From assembly GCF_003143555.1 (NCBI RefSeq), contig NZ_CP029347.1, positions 2,542,001-2,606,000 of the forward strand: a stretch of 64,000 nucleotides of DNA. Reading direction: 5' to 3'. This document shows, one piece after another, positions 45,451 to 55,058 of the stretch. Under the pieces are notes generated by a model, which ran no database searches, was not told the origin of the DNA, and saw only the letters and a list, made by a program, of their open reading frames with translations. The position numbers were made by a program, and so were the translations under genes. The number at the start of each line of letters is the position of its first letter. The first letter of the stretch is position 1. The DNA comes from Saliniradius amylolyticus (GTDB lineage Bacteria; Pseudomonadota; Gammaproteobacteria; Enterobacterales; Alteromonadaceae).

Positions 45451-47826
45451 TTATTCGGCTTTCCAGCGTCTAAGCAGCAACGCGTTTGATAGCACCATGA
45501 TGCTACTCAGCGCCATAGCGGCTCCCGCGATAATGGGATTGAGATAACCCAAAGCGGCCAGTGGTATGCCGACCGTGTTAAAGACGAAGGCCCAGAACAG
45601 GTTTTGTTTAATCTTAACCCGTATACGACGACAGATGTCTAACGCAGCGGCCGCCAGCGAGGGGTTGGAACGCATCAGAGTTATCCCCGCAGCGTCCATG
45701 GCCACCTCTGTGCCAGAGGATACTGCCAGTCCCAGGTCCGCACTGGCCAGCGCCGGCGCATCATTAATCCCGTCGCCCATCATGGCCACCCCGGATTGCG
45801 ATTGCCGTAGCTTTTTCACCTGCTCGGTTTTCTGCTCTGGAGACGCATCAGCCTTGATATATTCAATCCCCAGTTCGCGCGCCATACCCTCGGCGCTGCT
45901 CTGGTTGTCGCCCGTCAGCATCCACACATTAATACCCATACCCTTTAGCCTTTCGACGGCTTGTTTGGCATCTGCCCTTGGGCTGTCTTTAAATAACATG
46001 AGCCCCAGCAGTTGCAGTTTGTCCTGTTGCTTTAACACAATCCAAGACAAACTCGCTCCCTGGGTGTCTACTTCTCCCTTGAGTCGCTCCATCTGCCGCT
46101 GTGTAACGCCTAGCTCTGTCATCAACCGGGCGCTGCCAAAATAATAATCCTTACCATCCACTTGCCCGCTAATTCCCTTACCCGATAAGACCTTGGCCTT
46201 CTCGGCGTTCTGGATTTGGATCTGATGATGCTCGGCGTAATCGATCACTGCCTGTCCCAGCGGATGCTCACTGTGCCGGGACAAACTCGCTGCAATAGCC
46301 ACCAGAGTCTCGGCGCTCTCTTCCGTTTCCACCTTCGTCAGCTCGGGCTTTCCCTGAGTCAAGGTGCCAGTCTTATCAAACACCAGAGTATGAATATGCC
46401 GGGCCTGCTCAATAGCTTCAGGATCTTTAATCAGAATGCCCGCCTGGGCTGCACGCCCCAGTCCGGCCATCATAGCTGCTGGCGTTGCCAGGCCCAACGC
46501 ACAAGGGCAGGCAATAACCATCACGGATACAGCATTAATCAACGCCTGCTGCCAGTTTCCATTAATGCCCCACCAGCTCAGAAACGTGACCACCGCCACC
46601 AATACAACCACTGGAACAAAGATCGCACTGACCCGATCCACCAGAGCCTGGATGGGCGGCTTCTCCATTTGGGCCTGCTCTACCAGAGTCACAATGCGCG
46701 ATAGCACGCTATCCTGACCCATAGCCGTTACCTCAATATCCAGGGTGCCATCCAGATTAAGGGCTCCTCCCACCACTTTATCTCCTTCGGCCTTGGTCAC
46801 CGGCACGGACTCGCCGCTGATAACCGATTCGTCGATACTGCTTTGCCCTTCCAGAATCTTGCCATCCGCCGGAATACGATCGCCGGCCTTCACGCGCAGT
46901 ACATGACCAGTTTCAACCTCCGTTAACGGCACCCGGTGAGTCTGTCCTTCTTCCACACGCACCACCGTTTCTGGGCGCAACTGCTTCAGCCCACGGATGG
47001 CCCTGGCTGTCTGACGTTTGGCACGCAACTCCAGACGTTTGCCGAGCAGGATGAAGGTAATAATGGCGGCGCTGGCCTCAAAATACAGCTGCGGTGTATG
47101 ACCATTAACACTGGCCTGATACCAGTTAAACAAAGACAAGCCAAAGGCCGAGGAGGTCCCTATGGCTACCAGCAAATCCATATTACCGGTGCCCGCCTTT
47201 AATGCACTCCAGGCCGCGCGGTAAAAACGCGCTCCTAGTACAAACTGTACCGGTGTCGCCAGTAGCAGTTGCCACCAGGGCGGCAACATCCAGTGCTGTC
47301 CCCACAGCAGGGCCACCATAGGTAGTATCAGCGGCAGAGTTAATAAAGCCGACAGTACCACCGGCCACCAAGGATCCTGAGATTCCAATGGCTCATCCCC
47401 GTATTCACTGTCGTCTATTCGCCCTTGATACCCCGCTTCTTTAAGGGCTCTCATCGCTGCCTGCGGATCCCAGTCTCGAAAATGCGTGACGGAAGCTTCA
47501 TCATTCGCCAGGCTCACACTCACAGTCAGAATATCTGGCCGTTCTCCCAATGCCTTCTCGATCCGGCTGACACAAGAAGAACAGCTCATGCCCTGGATGG
47601 GGATCAGCGTCGTTTGAGTGGCCACCTGATAGCCCGCGTCCTTTACCGCCCTGGCTAGGGCCACCGACGAGACCGTTTTACTTAGCCTTACCTGTGCCTG
47701 ATCGGCATTGGCATTCACCTCGGCGGCGTCAACGCCATCGATGGCCTCCAACGCTTTTTGAACTCGGTTGGCACATGAGGCACAACTCATTCCCTCCACG
47801 CTGAAACGGCGTGTACTGTGTTCCAT
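45451..47826 (-). CDS. copA: Copper-exporting P-type ATPase
   Basis: 791 residues, P1B-ATPase. Two N-terminal heavy-metal-binding domains with GMSCASC (about 13-19) and GMSCSSC (about 78-84), eight membrane helices, the metal-transport motif CPC at 440-442 (CPCALGLATPAAMM), phosphorylation site Asp484 in DKTGTLTQG, and MMGDGINDAPALASADLG in the ATP domain. CPC with these motifs indicates Cu(I)/Ag(I) export. The next gene upstream on this strand ends at a strong terminator 75 bases away, so copA has its own promoter. Confidence 0.95.
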   Translation of the reverse strand: MEHSTRRFSVEGMSCASCANRVQKALEAIDGVDAAEVNANADQAQVRLSKTVSSVALARAVKDAGYQVATQTTLIPIQGMSCSSCVSRIEKALGERPDILTVSVSLANDEASVTHFRDWDPQAAMRALKEAGYQGRIDDSEYGDEPLESQDPWWPVVLSALLTLPLILPMVALLWGQHWMLPPWWQLLLATPVQFVLGARFYRAAWSALKAGTGNMDLLVAIGTSSAFGLSLFNWYQASVNGHTPQLYFEASAAIITFILLGKRLELRAKRQTARAIRGLKQLRPETVVRVEEGQTHRVPLTEVETGHVLRVKAGDRIPADGKILEGQSSIDESVISGESVPVTKAEGDKVVGGALNLDGTLDIEVTAMGQDSVLSRIVTLVEQAQMEKPPIQALVDRVSAIFVPVVVLVAVVTFLSWWGINGNWQQALINAVSVMVIACPCALGLATPAAMMAGLGRAAQAGILIKDPEAIEQARHIHTLVFDKTGTLTQGKPELTKVETEESAETLVAIAASLSRHSEHPLGQAVIDYAEHHQIQIQNAEKAKVLSGKGISGQVDGKDYYFGSARLMTELGVTQRQMERLKGEVDTQGASLSWIVLKQQDKLQLLGLMLFKDSPRADAKQAVERLKGMGINVWMLTGDNQSSAEGMARELGIEYIKADASPEQKTEQVKKLRQSQSGVAMMGDGINDAPALASADLGLAVSSGTEVAMDAAGITLMRSNPSLAAAALDICRRIRVKIKQNLFWAFVFNTVGIPLAALGYLNPIIAGAAMALSSIMVLSNALLLRRWKAE

Positions 47827-47901
47827 AACGGCCTAATCCAATTGCATAGTGATTACCTATAAACTTGTGCCAGAGAATGCTGGAATCAAGTCACCCATAA
47901 C

Positions 47902-47928
47902 AAAAAAGCCCCGGACAAAGCCGGGGCT
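47902..47928 (-). terminator. Terminator of the M13 peptidase gene
   Basis: AGCCCCGG (47907-47914) / CCGGGGCT (47921-47928), 8 pairs with a 6-base loop, and the A-run at 47902-47907 gives the minus-strand T-tract. Confidence 0.88.
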
Positions 47929-47948
47929 GATCGCATGCATTCTGTTAA

Positions 47949-50024
47949 CTACCAGATCTGCACCCGCTCCTCTGGCGGCAGATACATGGCATCCCCTTCT
48001 TTCACATCGAACGCCTCATGGAAGCTGTCGATATTGATGACAGTGCCATTAACCCGGTATTCGCCCGGAGAATGAGGACCACGAATCAACTTAGCTCGCA
48101 GGGCGTCCTCTCGCATTTTATTGCGCCATACCTGTGCCCAGCCCATAAAGAAGCGTTGATCACCACTCAAGTCGTCGATCTCTGGTGATGGTTTACCGTC
48201 CAGCGAGAGATCGTAGGCCTTGTGAGCAATGGTCAGTCCAGCCAGGTCGCCGATATTTTCACCCAGCGTCAATTTACCATTGATGGTTTGTCCCTCGATG
48301 GGCTCGTATTGATCAAACTGCTCTGCCAGTTTCGCGCCCAATGCATCAAAGGCCTTGCGATCTTCCTCAGTCCACCAGCTACGCAAGTTACCGTCACCGT
48401 CGTATTTTGAGCCTTGATCATCAAAGCCATGGCCTATTTCGTGACCGATCACTGCGCCGATGGCACCGTAATTCACGGCATCCTCGGCTTCGAGGTCAAA
48501 AAACGGCGGTTGCAGAATAGCAGCAGGGAACACGATTTCATTGCGTGTCGGGCTGTAGTAGGCATTAATGGTCTGTGGTGTCATGCCCCAGTCAACCGGG
48601 TCCACTTCCTGGCCAATCTTGCCAACCTGATAGTCCTGTTCGAAACGATTGTAACGCTTGTAGTTACCCACCAGATCTTTGTCACTGATGGTTAATGCCG
48701 AGTAATCACGCCACTTGTCAGGATAGCCAATCTTAGGATTAAACTTGGACAGTTTCTCCAACGCCGCTTTTTTGGTTTCTTCGGTCATCCAGTCCAAATC
48801 CCTGATGCTCTGCTCATAGGCCAGAATCAGGTTGCCCACGAGCTCTTCCATCTTGGCCTTGGCTTCAGGCTTAAAATGACGGGCCACATATTGCTGTCCC
48901 AGTACTTCTCCGAGGACACCACTGGTGGCCGATACCGCGCGCTTCCAGCGTGGACGCTGTTCGGGAATGCCATTGAGAGTCTTGGAATGGAAATCAAAGT
49001 GGCGATCCACCAGTTCCTGATGCAAACGAGGCGCGTAGGTGTCCACCAGCTTATACGTCAAATAGTCCTTCCACACCGAGACATCCGTGGAGGAAAACAG
49101 CTCTCCCATAGCTTCAAAGTATGGCAGTTGACGCACAATCATGTGATCCACACCCACTAAGCCACTGGTGTTGGCATAAGCCTGCCAGTCAAAGCCATCC
49201 AGCAAAGCTTTAACCTCTGCCACCGAACGCTTATTGTAGTTCTTTTCGGCATCACGGCTTTCCACCCGAGACAGGTGCTGCTCAGCAATGCGTTTTTCTA
49301 ACGCCACTACGGCTTCTGCTGCTTCCGATGCATTTTCATGCCCGGCTGCGCTAAGCAGGTCGGCGACATAATCCGTTAAGGCACTACGGAATTTTTCAAA
49401 CTTTGCTTCGTCTTTAAAGTAGTAATCCCGGTCCGGCAGACTCAGGCCACTTTGGTATAGCCACATACCGTAGGTGCTGGGGTCCTTAGCATCAGGATAA
49501 ACATAAAAGCCAAAGGGCTGCTGTACCCCCAGGGCGAAGAGTTCCCCCATCTTTGACGCCACATCGGAATGAGATTGCACCGCTGCAATGCCATTAATGT
49601 CTTCTTCGATGGGGCTGATCCCCAACTGATTGGCAGTCTCGACATCCATGTAGCTGTTGTACATATCACCCAGCTTTTGGTTGTTACTGCCTTTCTCGGC
49701 GTCCATCTCCGCCGCTTCCTGAATCAATATTTTCAGCTGATCTTGCGTATTATCATGCAGCATATTGAACACGCCGTAGCGCGACTTGTCCCCAGGGATT
49801 TCTGTGTTTTCTAACCAGTGGCCGCTAACATAACGATACAGGTCGTTTTGAGGACGCACCTGTGTATTCATGGCGCTGTGATCGATGCCCGAATGCAGTT
49901 GTTTTGCCTGAGAGGCTTCTTTGTGCTCAACAATCTGCTCTTGTGTGGCTTTTTCTGCCGGACTGCATGCACTTAGCCCCAGCCCAATAGCCACACTGGT
50001 GGCGATGAGTGTCAGTTTTTTCAT
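47949..50024 (-). CDS. M13 family zinc metallopeptidase, lipoprotein (PepO-like)
   Basis: 691 residues from ATG 50024 (MKKLTLIATSVAIGLGLSAC). A lipoprotein signal with the lipobox LSAC (Cys about 20) precedes an M13 N-terminal domain (about 60-430) and the catalytic domain with zinc motif VIGHEIGHGFDDQG (HEIGH) and ENIGDLAGL, the family's second metal motif; it ends in the conserved Trp region (VQIW). Neprilysin-like peptidases cut oligopeptides of under about 40 residues. Likely anchored in the periplasmic face of the inner or outer membrane. An upstream ATG 11 codons earlier would mask the lipobox position. Confidence 0.93.
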   Translation of the reverse strand: MKKLTLIATSVAIGLGLSACSPAEKATQEQIVEHKEASQAKQLHSGIDHSAMNTQVRPQNDLYRYVSGHWLENTEIPGDKSRYGVFNMLHDNTQDQLKILIQEAAEMDAEKGSNNQKLGDMYNSYMDVETANQLGISPIEEDINGIAAVQSHSDVASKMGELFALGVQQPFGFYVYPDAKDPSTYGMWLYQSGLSLPDRDYYFKDEAKFEKFRSALTDYVADLLSAAGHENASEAAEAVVALEKRIAEQHLSRVESRDAEKNYNKRSVAEVKALLDGFDWQAYANTSGLVGVDHMIVRQLPYFEAMGELFSSTDVSVWKDYLTYKLVDTYAPRLHQELVDRHFDFHSKTLNGIPEQRPRWKRAVSATSGVLGEVLGQQYVARHFKPEAKAKMEELVGNLILAYEQSIRDLDWMTEETKKAALEKLSKFNPKIGYPDKWRDYSALTISDKDLVGNYKRYNRFEQDYQVGKIGQEVDPVDWGMTPQTINAYYSPTRNEIVFPAAILQPPFFDLEAEDAVNYGAIGAVIGHEIGHGFDDQGSKYDGDGNLRSWWTEEDRKAFDALGAKLAEQFDQYEPIEGQTINGKLTLGENIGDLAGLTIAHKAYDLSLDGKPSPEIDDLSGDQRFFMGWAQVWRNKMREDALRAKLIRGPHSPGEYRVNGTVINIDSFHEAFDVKEGDAMYLPPEERVQIW

Positions 50025-50244
50025 TATTATGGTTCCTGTTGTAAAGGGTGATACCAATACGTTTTAACTTCAAAGTCAGTCTACCCCGCACTAACAGTGC
50101 CCTGCAAAAGCTACTAAACAGAAAAGTGTGTCAGAGTGTTAACAAAACTTGTAAAATAGGGGTTAATCTTTAGGGGCATTTGACGCTATACTAGTGCGCT
50201 AGCGTAAATCTGATAATCGAAAATCCGGCCAGTAGGAGGCGGTA

Positions 50245-50652
50245 ATGAAAAGAAAACACGGTCACAGCTCAGAAGAAGCCAATGTTGATATGACGCCGAT
50301 GCTCGACATCGTGTTTATCATGTTGATCTTCTTTATCGTAACCACCTCTTTCGTGAAAGAGAAAGGGTTGATTGTGAATCGTCCTGAGAATGCGCAGAAG
50401 AGCAACAAGCCTAGCAAGAATGTCTCAATTCGCATTGCCAACGATGGCACTATTACCATGAACGGTCGTCAGATTGACATCCGCCGGGTGGAAGCCAACA
50501 TCCAAAATTTCCTGGCTGAAAACATCACCGACAACGCGGTGGTACAAGCAGGTCAGGAAACCGAACACGGTATCGTGGTCGAAGTATTAGACCAAGCTAA
50601 AAAGGCGGGTCTGCACAAACTGTCTGTGGTGGTGGAAGGCGACGCTTCCTAA
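50245..50652 (+). CDS. ExbD/TolR family biopolymer transport protein, orphan
   Basis: 135 residues: short cytoplasmic N terminus, one membrane helix with the essential Asp (NVDMTPMLDIVFIMLIFFIVTTSF, residues 14-37; Asp21), and a periplasmic ExbD/TolR domain (about 60-135). Family knowledge: with ExbB or TolQ, uses the proton gradient to drive TonB or TolA. No exbB, tonB or tol gene adjoins it and both neighbours are on the other strand. Has its own ribosome site (AGGAGG) and terminator. Confidence 0.92.
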   Translation: MKRKHGHSSEEANVDMTPMLDIVFIMLIFFIVTTSFVKEKGLIVNRPENAQKSNKPSKNVSIRIANDGTITMNGRQIDIRRVEANIQNFLAENITDNAVVQAGQETEHGIVVEVLDQAKKAGLHKLSVVVEGDAS

Positions 50653-50675
50653 ACCAACCCGACAGTAATGTCTAA

Positions 50676-50704
50676 AAAAACCCGGCTCCTGCCGGGTTTT
50701 TTGT
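50676..50704. terminator. Bidirectional terminator after exbD-like gene
   Basis: AAAACCCGGC (50677-50685 region) / GCCGGGTTTT (50691-50700) with a 4-5 base loop and T-run on the plus strand; the A-run serves the convergent hypothetical gene. Confidence 0.9.
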
Positions 50705-50707
50705 TAT

Positions 50708-51331
50708 TCAAAGGGCAATATCATACACCTTGGGTAAGAACACCTCTTCGCCAGTCTCACGGCGTTTGGCCACAAAGTCGAAAAAGCCTTTTACCGATAC
50801 ACCATGCACTTTCTGGGTATCAAACTGAGGAGCGAGTTGGTCGACAAAGTCCTCGGTAATATTGTGAGCCAGCTTAATCAACTCCAAATCCGCCTCGTCA
50901 CCACGCTCAAAGTATTGCTCGATAAACTCATGTAAACGGGCAATCTTAAGCACCGCCTTCATGGTATCCACATTCCAGACTTTGAAGTCCATCTGCGGGT
51001 GATAGGCCATGTCCTGATCGAATTCACGTTGTTCCACCCAGGGAATGCAATGTATTTCAAAACCATTACGAGTGAAGAGCTTATAGATGGAAATTCTGGG
51101 CTTGCGGGTAAACTGCATATCCCCGAGGGCATCTTCCTTCCCCCCCAACATGTCCGGATTCCAGTTACGCTGATTCAACAACGGCTTAAGCGACTCGCCA
51201 AAGCCATAGTTAAGCATCCCTTCGGCGGCCCCTAAGGAGGTCGACACCGCATGGTAAAACGGTGAAATATCACCAAACGTCAACTGCTTTTTATAGTTAT
51301 TCACATCCCTTAGGGTTCGTATTTCTGGCAT
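50708..51331 (-). CDS. Conserved-looking hypothetical protein (207 aa)
   Basis: Not recognised. No signal peptide or membrane helix. An N-terminal region with FGDISPFYHAVSTSLGAAEGMLNYGFGESLKPLL, a central IHCIPWVEQREFDQDMAYHP with aromatic and acidic residues, and a C-terminal helical part (VDTMKAVLKIARLHEFIEQYFERGDEADLELIKLAH). GAGGAG three bases before the ATG. It lies downstream of lpd on the same strand, after the lpd terminator, so it may be a separate unit or read through from it. Composition matches the neighbours. Confidence 0.75.
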   Translation of the reverse strand: MPEIRTLRDVNNYKKQLTFGDISPFYHAVSTSLGAAEGMLNYGFGESLKPLLNQRNWNPDMLGGKEDALGDMQFTRKPRISIYKLFTRNGFEIHCIPWVEQREFDQDMAYHPQMDFKVWNVDTMKAVLKIARLHEFIEQYFERGDEADLELIKLAHNITEDFVDQLAPQFDTQKVHGVSVKGFFDFVAKRRETGEEVFLPKVYDIAL

Positions 51332-51426
51332 AAGCTCCTCAGTCGCAACTCACAGATGTTTTGTATTAATGATACTGGTGATTGTATGTTTCCAGTGTAT
51401 CCCTATCGCCGGTTCGGTACCAGATA

Positions 51427-51455
51427 CAAAAAAAGCCCGCTGACAGCGGGCTTTC
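51427..51455. terminator. lpd terminator (bidirectional)
   Basis: AAAGCCCGCT (51432-51441) GAC AGCGGGCTTT (51445-51454), 10 perfect pairs with a 3-base loop, A-run on the left giving the minus-strand T-tract, 20 bases after the lpd stop. Confidence 0.9.
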
Positions 51456-51474
51456 AATATAGTGTAAGTCAGGC

Positions 51475-52902
51475 TTACTTATTCTTCTTCGCCTTAGGGT
51501 TGGGCATATCGGTAATGCTCCCCTCGAAGATTTCCGAAGCCAGGCCGATGGACTCATTCAGCGTGGGGTGCGCGTGAATAGTCAGTGCCACATCTTCAGC
51601 GTCCGCACCCATTTCGATAGCCAGGCCAATTTCACCCAGCATCTCACCGGCGTTGATGCCCACGATGGCTCCACCGATAACACGACCGCTGTCTTTATCG
51701 AAAATCAACTTGGTCATGCCCTCGGTACGGGCAGAGGCAATGGCTCGGCCAGACGCTGCCCATGGGAAGGTCGCCGCTTCGTAATTGACGCCTTGCTCTT
51801 TGGCTTCTTTTTCAGTCAGACCAACCCAGGCAATTTCCGGATCCGTATACGCCACAGAAGGAATGCAACGAGGATCGAAGTAATGCTTCTGTCCGGCGAT
51901 GACCTCAGCCGCCACGTGTCCTTCGTGTACCGCTTTGTGCGCCAGCATAGGTTGACCGATGACATCACCGATGGCGTGGATGTGGTCAACATTGGTGCGC
52001 AATTGCTTGTCGGCTTCGATAAAGCCTTTGTCAGTCACCTTAACACCGGCCTTGTCGGCATCGATACGATTACCGTTCGGCGTACGGCCAACTGCAACCA
52101 GTACCTTGTCATAACGTACCGGTTCTTTGGGCGCGTTCTTGCCTTCGAAGCTGACATACAGACCATCGTCTTTGGCTTCAACATCCGTCACCTTGGTTTC
52201 CAGCATGACGTTAAACTTGTCTTTAACGAACTTCTGGTAAACTTTAATGACGTCTTTATCGGCAGCGGGGACCAGTTGGTCTAAGAACTCAACGACTTCA
52301 ACCTCGGAGCCCAGGGCGCGATATACCGTTCCCATTTCCAGACCGATGATACCTCCGCCCAATACCAGCATCTTCTCTGGAATGTCTTTCATTTCCAGTG
52401 CGCCGGTAGAGTCAATGACACGCTCATCATCATGTGGGATAAAGGGCAGTTTTACCGGCTCAGAACCGGCAGCAATAATGGCATGGTCAAACTTGATGGT
52501 GGTCTTGTTACCATCATTGTCTTCAGCCACCAGTTCGTTAGCGCCGGTGAACTTGCCATAGCCCTGAACGTGCTTAACCTTTCGCATCTTGGACATACCG
52601 TCCAGGCCCTTGGTCAACTGGCCAACGACTTTATCTTTCCAGCTGCGGACCTTATCCAGGTCAATCTTGGGCTCACCGAATTCAACGCCGTGGGAGGCCA
52701 TATCTTTGGCATCATCGATAACCTTAGCCACGTGCAACAGGGCTTTGGATGGGATACAACCCACGTTAAGACAGACACCGCCCAGGGTATCGCGGGCGTC
52801 GACGATCACGGTTTCGATTCCTAGGTCCGCCGCTCGAAACGCCGCGGAGTAACCACCTGGTCCGGCACCCAGTACCACCAGTTGTGTTTTAATCTCGCTC
52901 AT
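51475..52902 (-). CDS. lpd: Dihydrolipoyl dehydrogenase (E3)
   Basis: 475 residues, as E. coli Lpd (474). FAD loop VVLGAGPGGYSAAFRAADLG (about 9-28), redox-active disulphide GGVCLNVGCIPSKALLH, NAD loop VLGGGIIGLEMGTVYRALG and the C-terminal interface with catalytic His-Glu (HAHPTLNES). Reoxidises the lipoyl groups of pyruvate and 2-oxoglutarate dehydrogenase complexes. Third gene of aceE-aceF-lpd; a 140-base gap with a hairpin separates it from aceF and could hold its own promoter. Confidence 0.97.
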   Translation of the reverse strand: MSEIKTQLVVLGAGPGGYSAAFRAADLGIETVIVDARDTLGGVCLNVGCIPSKALLHVAKVIDDAKDMASHGVEFGEPKIDLDKVRSWKDKVVGQLTKGLDGMSKMRKVKHVQGYGKFTGANELVAEDNDGNKTTIKFDHAIIAAGSEPVKLPFIPHDDERVIDSTGALEMKDIPEKMLVLGGGIIGLEMGTVYRALGSEVEVVEFLDQLVPAADKDVIKVYQKFVKDKFNVMLETKVTDVEAKDDGLYVSFEGKNAPKEPVRYDKVLVAVGRTPNGNRIDADKAGVKVTDKGFIEADKQLRTNVDHIHAIGDVIGQPMLAHKAVHEGHVAAEVIAGQKHYFDPRCIPSVAYTDPEIAWVGLTEKEAKEQGVNYEAATFPWAASGRAIASARTEGMTKLIFDKDSGRVIGGAIVGINAGEMLGEIGLAIEMGADAEDVALTIHAHPTLNESIGLASEIFEGSITDMPNPKAKKNK

Positions 52903-53017
52903 TTAAGACCTCAATCATTCAGGGCTAAAAACAGAAAATGTTCTATCAGTTTGCTGCGGCCCGATTCTACCTAGGCCGCACGCCTTTCGCAAAAATTGAC
53001 CACTATCCGATCACGAC

Positions 53018-53039
53018 AATGGGGCCTGTTGGCCCCATT
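53018..53039 (-). terminator. Hairpin between aceF and lpd
   Basis: AATGGGGCC (53018-53026) TGTT GGCCCCATT (53031-53039), a 9-pair stem 4 bases after the aceF stop. No T-run follows on the minus strand, so it is more likely an mRNA-stabilising or partial-termination hairpin that sets the aceEF:lpd ratio. Confidence 0.5.
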
Positions 53040-53042
53040 TGA

Positions 53043-55037
53043 TTACAGCAACATCTGACGAATGTCGGTCATCACGTTGCTCAGGTGGACTGCAAAGCGG
53101 GCCGCCACGGCGCCGTCAATCACCCTGTGGTCGTAAGACAACGACAGCGGCAACATCAGGCGAGGCTCAAACTCGGAGCCGTTCCACTTGGGCTTCATCT
53201 CGCTTCGGGACACACCCAAAATGGCCACATCCGGGGCGTTGACGATCGGTGTAAAGGCCGTACCGCCGATGCCACCTAAGCTCGAGATAGTAAAGCAACT
53301 TCCCTGCATGTCAGCAGCTTTCAGCTTGCCGTCGCGGGCTTTTTTACTAAGCTCCATCAGTTCTTCCGACAACTCATGAATGCCTTTCTTGTCCACATCC
53401 CGCACCACGGGCACCACCAATCCATTGGGCGTGTCCACCGCAATACCAATATGGTAGTACTTTTTCTGGATCAGGCTCTCACCAGACTCAGACAGCGAAG
53501 TGTTAAATACCGGATAAGCTTTAAGAGCATCGGCGGCGGCCTTCATGATAAACACCAGCGGGGTGATCTTGATGCCCAGCTTTTTCTTCTCGGCCAGCTT
53601 GTTTTGCTCCTTACGGAAAGCTTCCACCTCGGTGATATCCGCTTCCTCAAACTGAGTCACGTGAGGAATGGTCACCCAGTTACGATGCAAGTTGGGGCCT
53701 GAGATCTTCTGAATTCGGGTCAGCGGTACTTCTTCCACCTCACCAAACTTGCTGTGATCCACCTTCGGTGGTGCAATCACCTGCAGACCACCCTCGCCCT
53801 GTCCCACTGAACCTGCGGTTGCTTTGGGGCGTGACAGTTCATATTTCACATAGGACTGCACGTCTTCTTTAAGGATACGTCCTTTACGGCCGGTGCCTTT
53901 TACCTGTGACAGATCCACACCAAACTCACGAGCCACACGGCGTACTGCCGGTGAGGCATGGATATTTCCACTTGCGGGTTTATCCCCCGCCGACGGGTGG
54001 TGTGGTACGGGTGGCTTGCGCTGTTCACTGCCCGAGCTCGGTGCCGGTGAGTCAGACTCAGCAGGCGCCGGCGCGGGGCTTGGTGATGGTGCAGACTCAC
54101 CACCTGCGGCCTGAGTTTCGACCATGGCAATCAAATCACCCTGGCTGACCTTATCACCTACTTTGACTTTTAGCTCAGTGACCTTACCGGCGAATGGCGC
54201 GGGCACATCCATGGTGGCCTTGTCGGTCTCCAGTGTGAGCAGGCCGTCTTCCTCAGCCACTTCGTCACCTTCGGAAACAAGCACCTCGATGATTTCCACA
54301 TCGGATTCATCACCAATGTCCGGCACGGTGACTTCTTTCGTCTCGGAGTCACCACTGGGAGCCGGGCTGGAGGAAGGTGCCGGTGAAGGCTCAGGTGCTG
54401 TGTCGCTAGCTGCTTGCTCACCAGAGCCTGAGGTTTCAAGCAGCAGGATCAGGGAACCTTCCGAGACCTTATCGCCGGTTTTTACCTTCACCTCTTTCAC
54501 CTTACCGCCTTGTGGCGCGGGCACATCCATGGTGGCCTTATCGGTTTCCAGAGTGATCAGGCCGTCTTCCTCGGCGATGTCATCACCTTCAGATACCAGC
54601 ACTTCGATGATTTCCACTTCCGACTCATCACCAATATCCGGCACTTTAACTTCTACCGTGTCTGAGCCGCCGCTGGCTTTCTTAGTGGATGCGGATTCTG
54701 CCTGCTGGCTATCCTCAGAAGCCTTGTCATCCTCGGCTTCTTTCTGATCGTTGTTGTCGGTTTCCTGGCTGTTATCGTCAGCTTCACCAGCGTCAGCATC
54801 CGCCGCTTCAAACTGCATGATCAGGTCATCCTGGCTGACCTTGTCACCCACACTAACCTTGATCTCAGCCACTTTACCGGCAAAAGGTGCCGGAATATCC
54901 ATGCTGGCCTTATCGCTTTCGACGGTGATCAGGGACTGTTCAGCCTCGACAGACTCGCCCTTCTCAACACAGACTTCGATAATTTCAACTTCTTCCCCGC
55001 CGACATCGGGAACCAGTACATCTTTCAAATCGGACAT
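53043..55037 (-). CDS. aceF: Pyruvate dehydrogenase E2, dihydrolipoyl acetyltransferase
   Basis: 664 residues. Three N-terminal lipoyl domains (about 3-78, 122-197, 230-305), each with its lipoylated Lys in ESDKASMD or ETDKATMD, joined by Ala/Pro/Ser- or Glu/Asp-rich linkers. The peripheral subunit-binding domain is at about 360-400 (ASPAVRRVAREFGVDLSQV). The catalytic domain (about 430-664) has the active-site DHRVIDGA. The three-lipoyl architecture is that of E. coli (630 residues). Repeated lipoyl units are similar at DNA level and could recombine. Strong AAGGAGGAAAAC ribosome site. Confidence 0.97.
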   Translation of the reverse strand: MSDLKDVLVPDVGGEEVEIIEVCVEKGESVEAEQSLITVESDKASMDIPAPFAGKVAEIKVSVGDKVSQDDLIMQFEAADADAGEADDNSQETDNNDQKEAEDDKASEDSQQAESASTKKASGGSDTVEVKVPDIGDESEVEIIEVLVSEGDDIAEEDGLITLETDKATMDVPAPQGGKVKEVKVKTGDKVSEGSLILLLETSGSGEQAASDTAPEPSPAPSSSPAPSGDSETKEVTVPDIGDESDVEIIEVLVSEGDEVAEEDGLLTLETDKATMDVPAPFAGKVTELKVKVGDKVSQGDLIAMVETQAAGGESAPSPSPAPAPAESDSPAPSSGSEQRKPPVPHHPSAGDKPASGNIHASPAVRRVAREFGVDLSQVKGTGRKGRILKEDVQSYVKYELSRPKATAGSVGQGEGGLQVIAPPKVDHSKFGEVEEVPLTRIQKISGPNLHRNWVTIPHVTQFEEADITEVEAFRKEQNKLAEKKKLGIKITPLVFIMKAAADALKAYPVFNTSLSESGESLIQKKYYHIGIAVDTPNGLVVPVVRDVDKKGIHELSEELMELSKKARDGKLKAADMQGSCFTISSLGGIGGTAFTPIVNAPDVAILGVSRSEMKPKWNGSEFEPRLMLPLSLSYDHRVIDGAVAARFAVHLSNVMTDIRQMLL

Positions 55038-55058
55038 TCTGTTTTCCTCCTTCCCGGC

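Noticed and set aside
47840-47895. CCAG/CTGG dyad upstream of copA as a CueR operator
   Set aside because: The outer arms are not symmetric and the -35/-10 spacing does not give the usual 19 bases; regulation by CueR is plausible but not shown.
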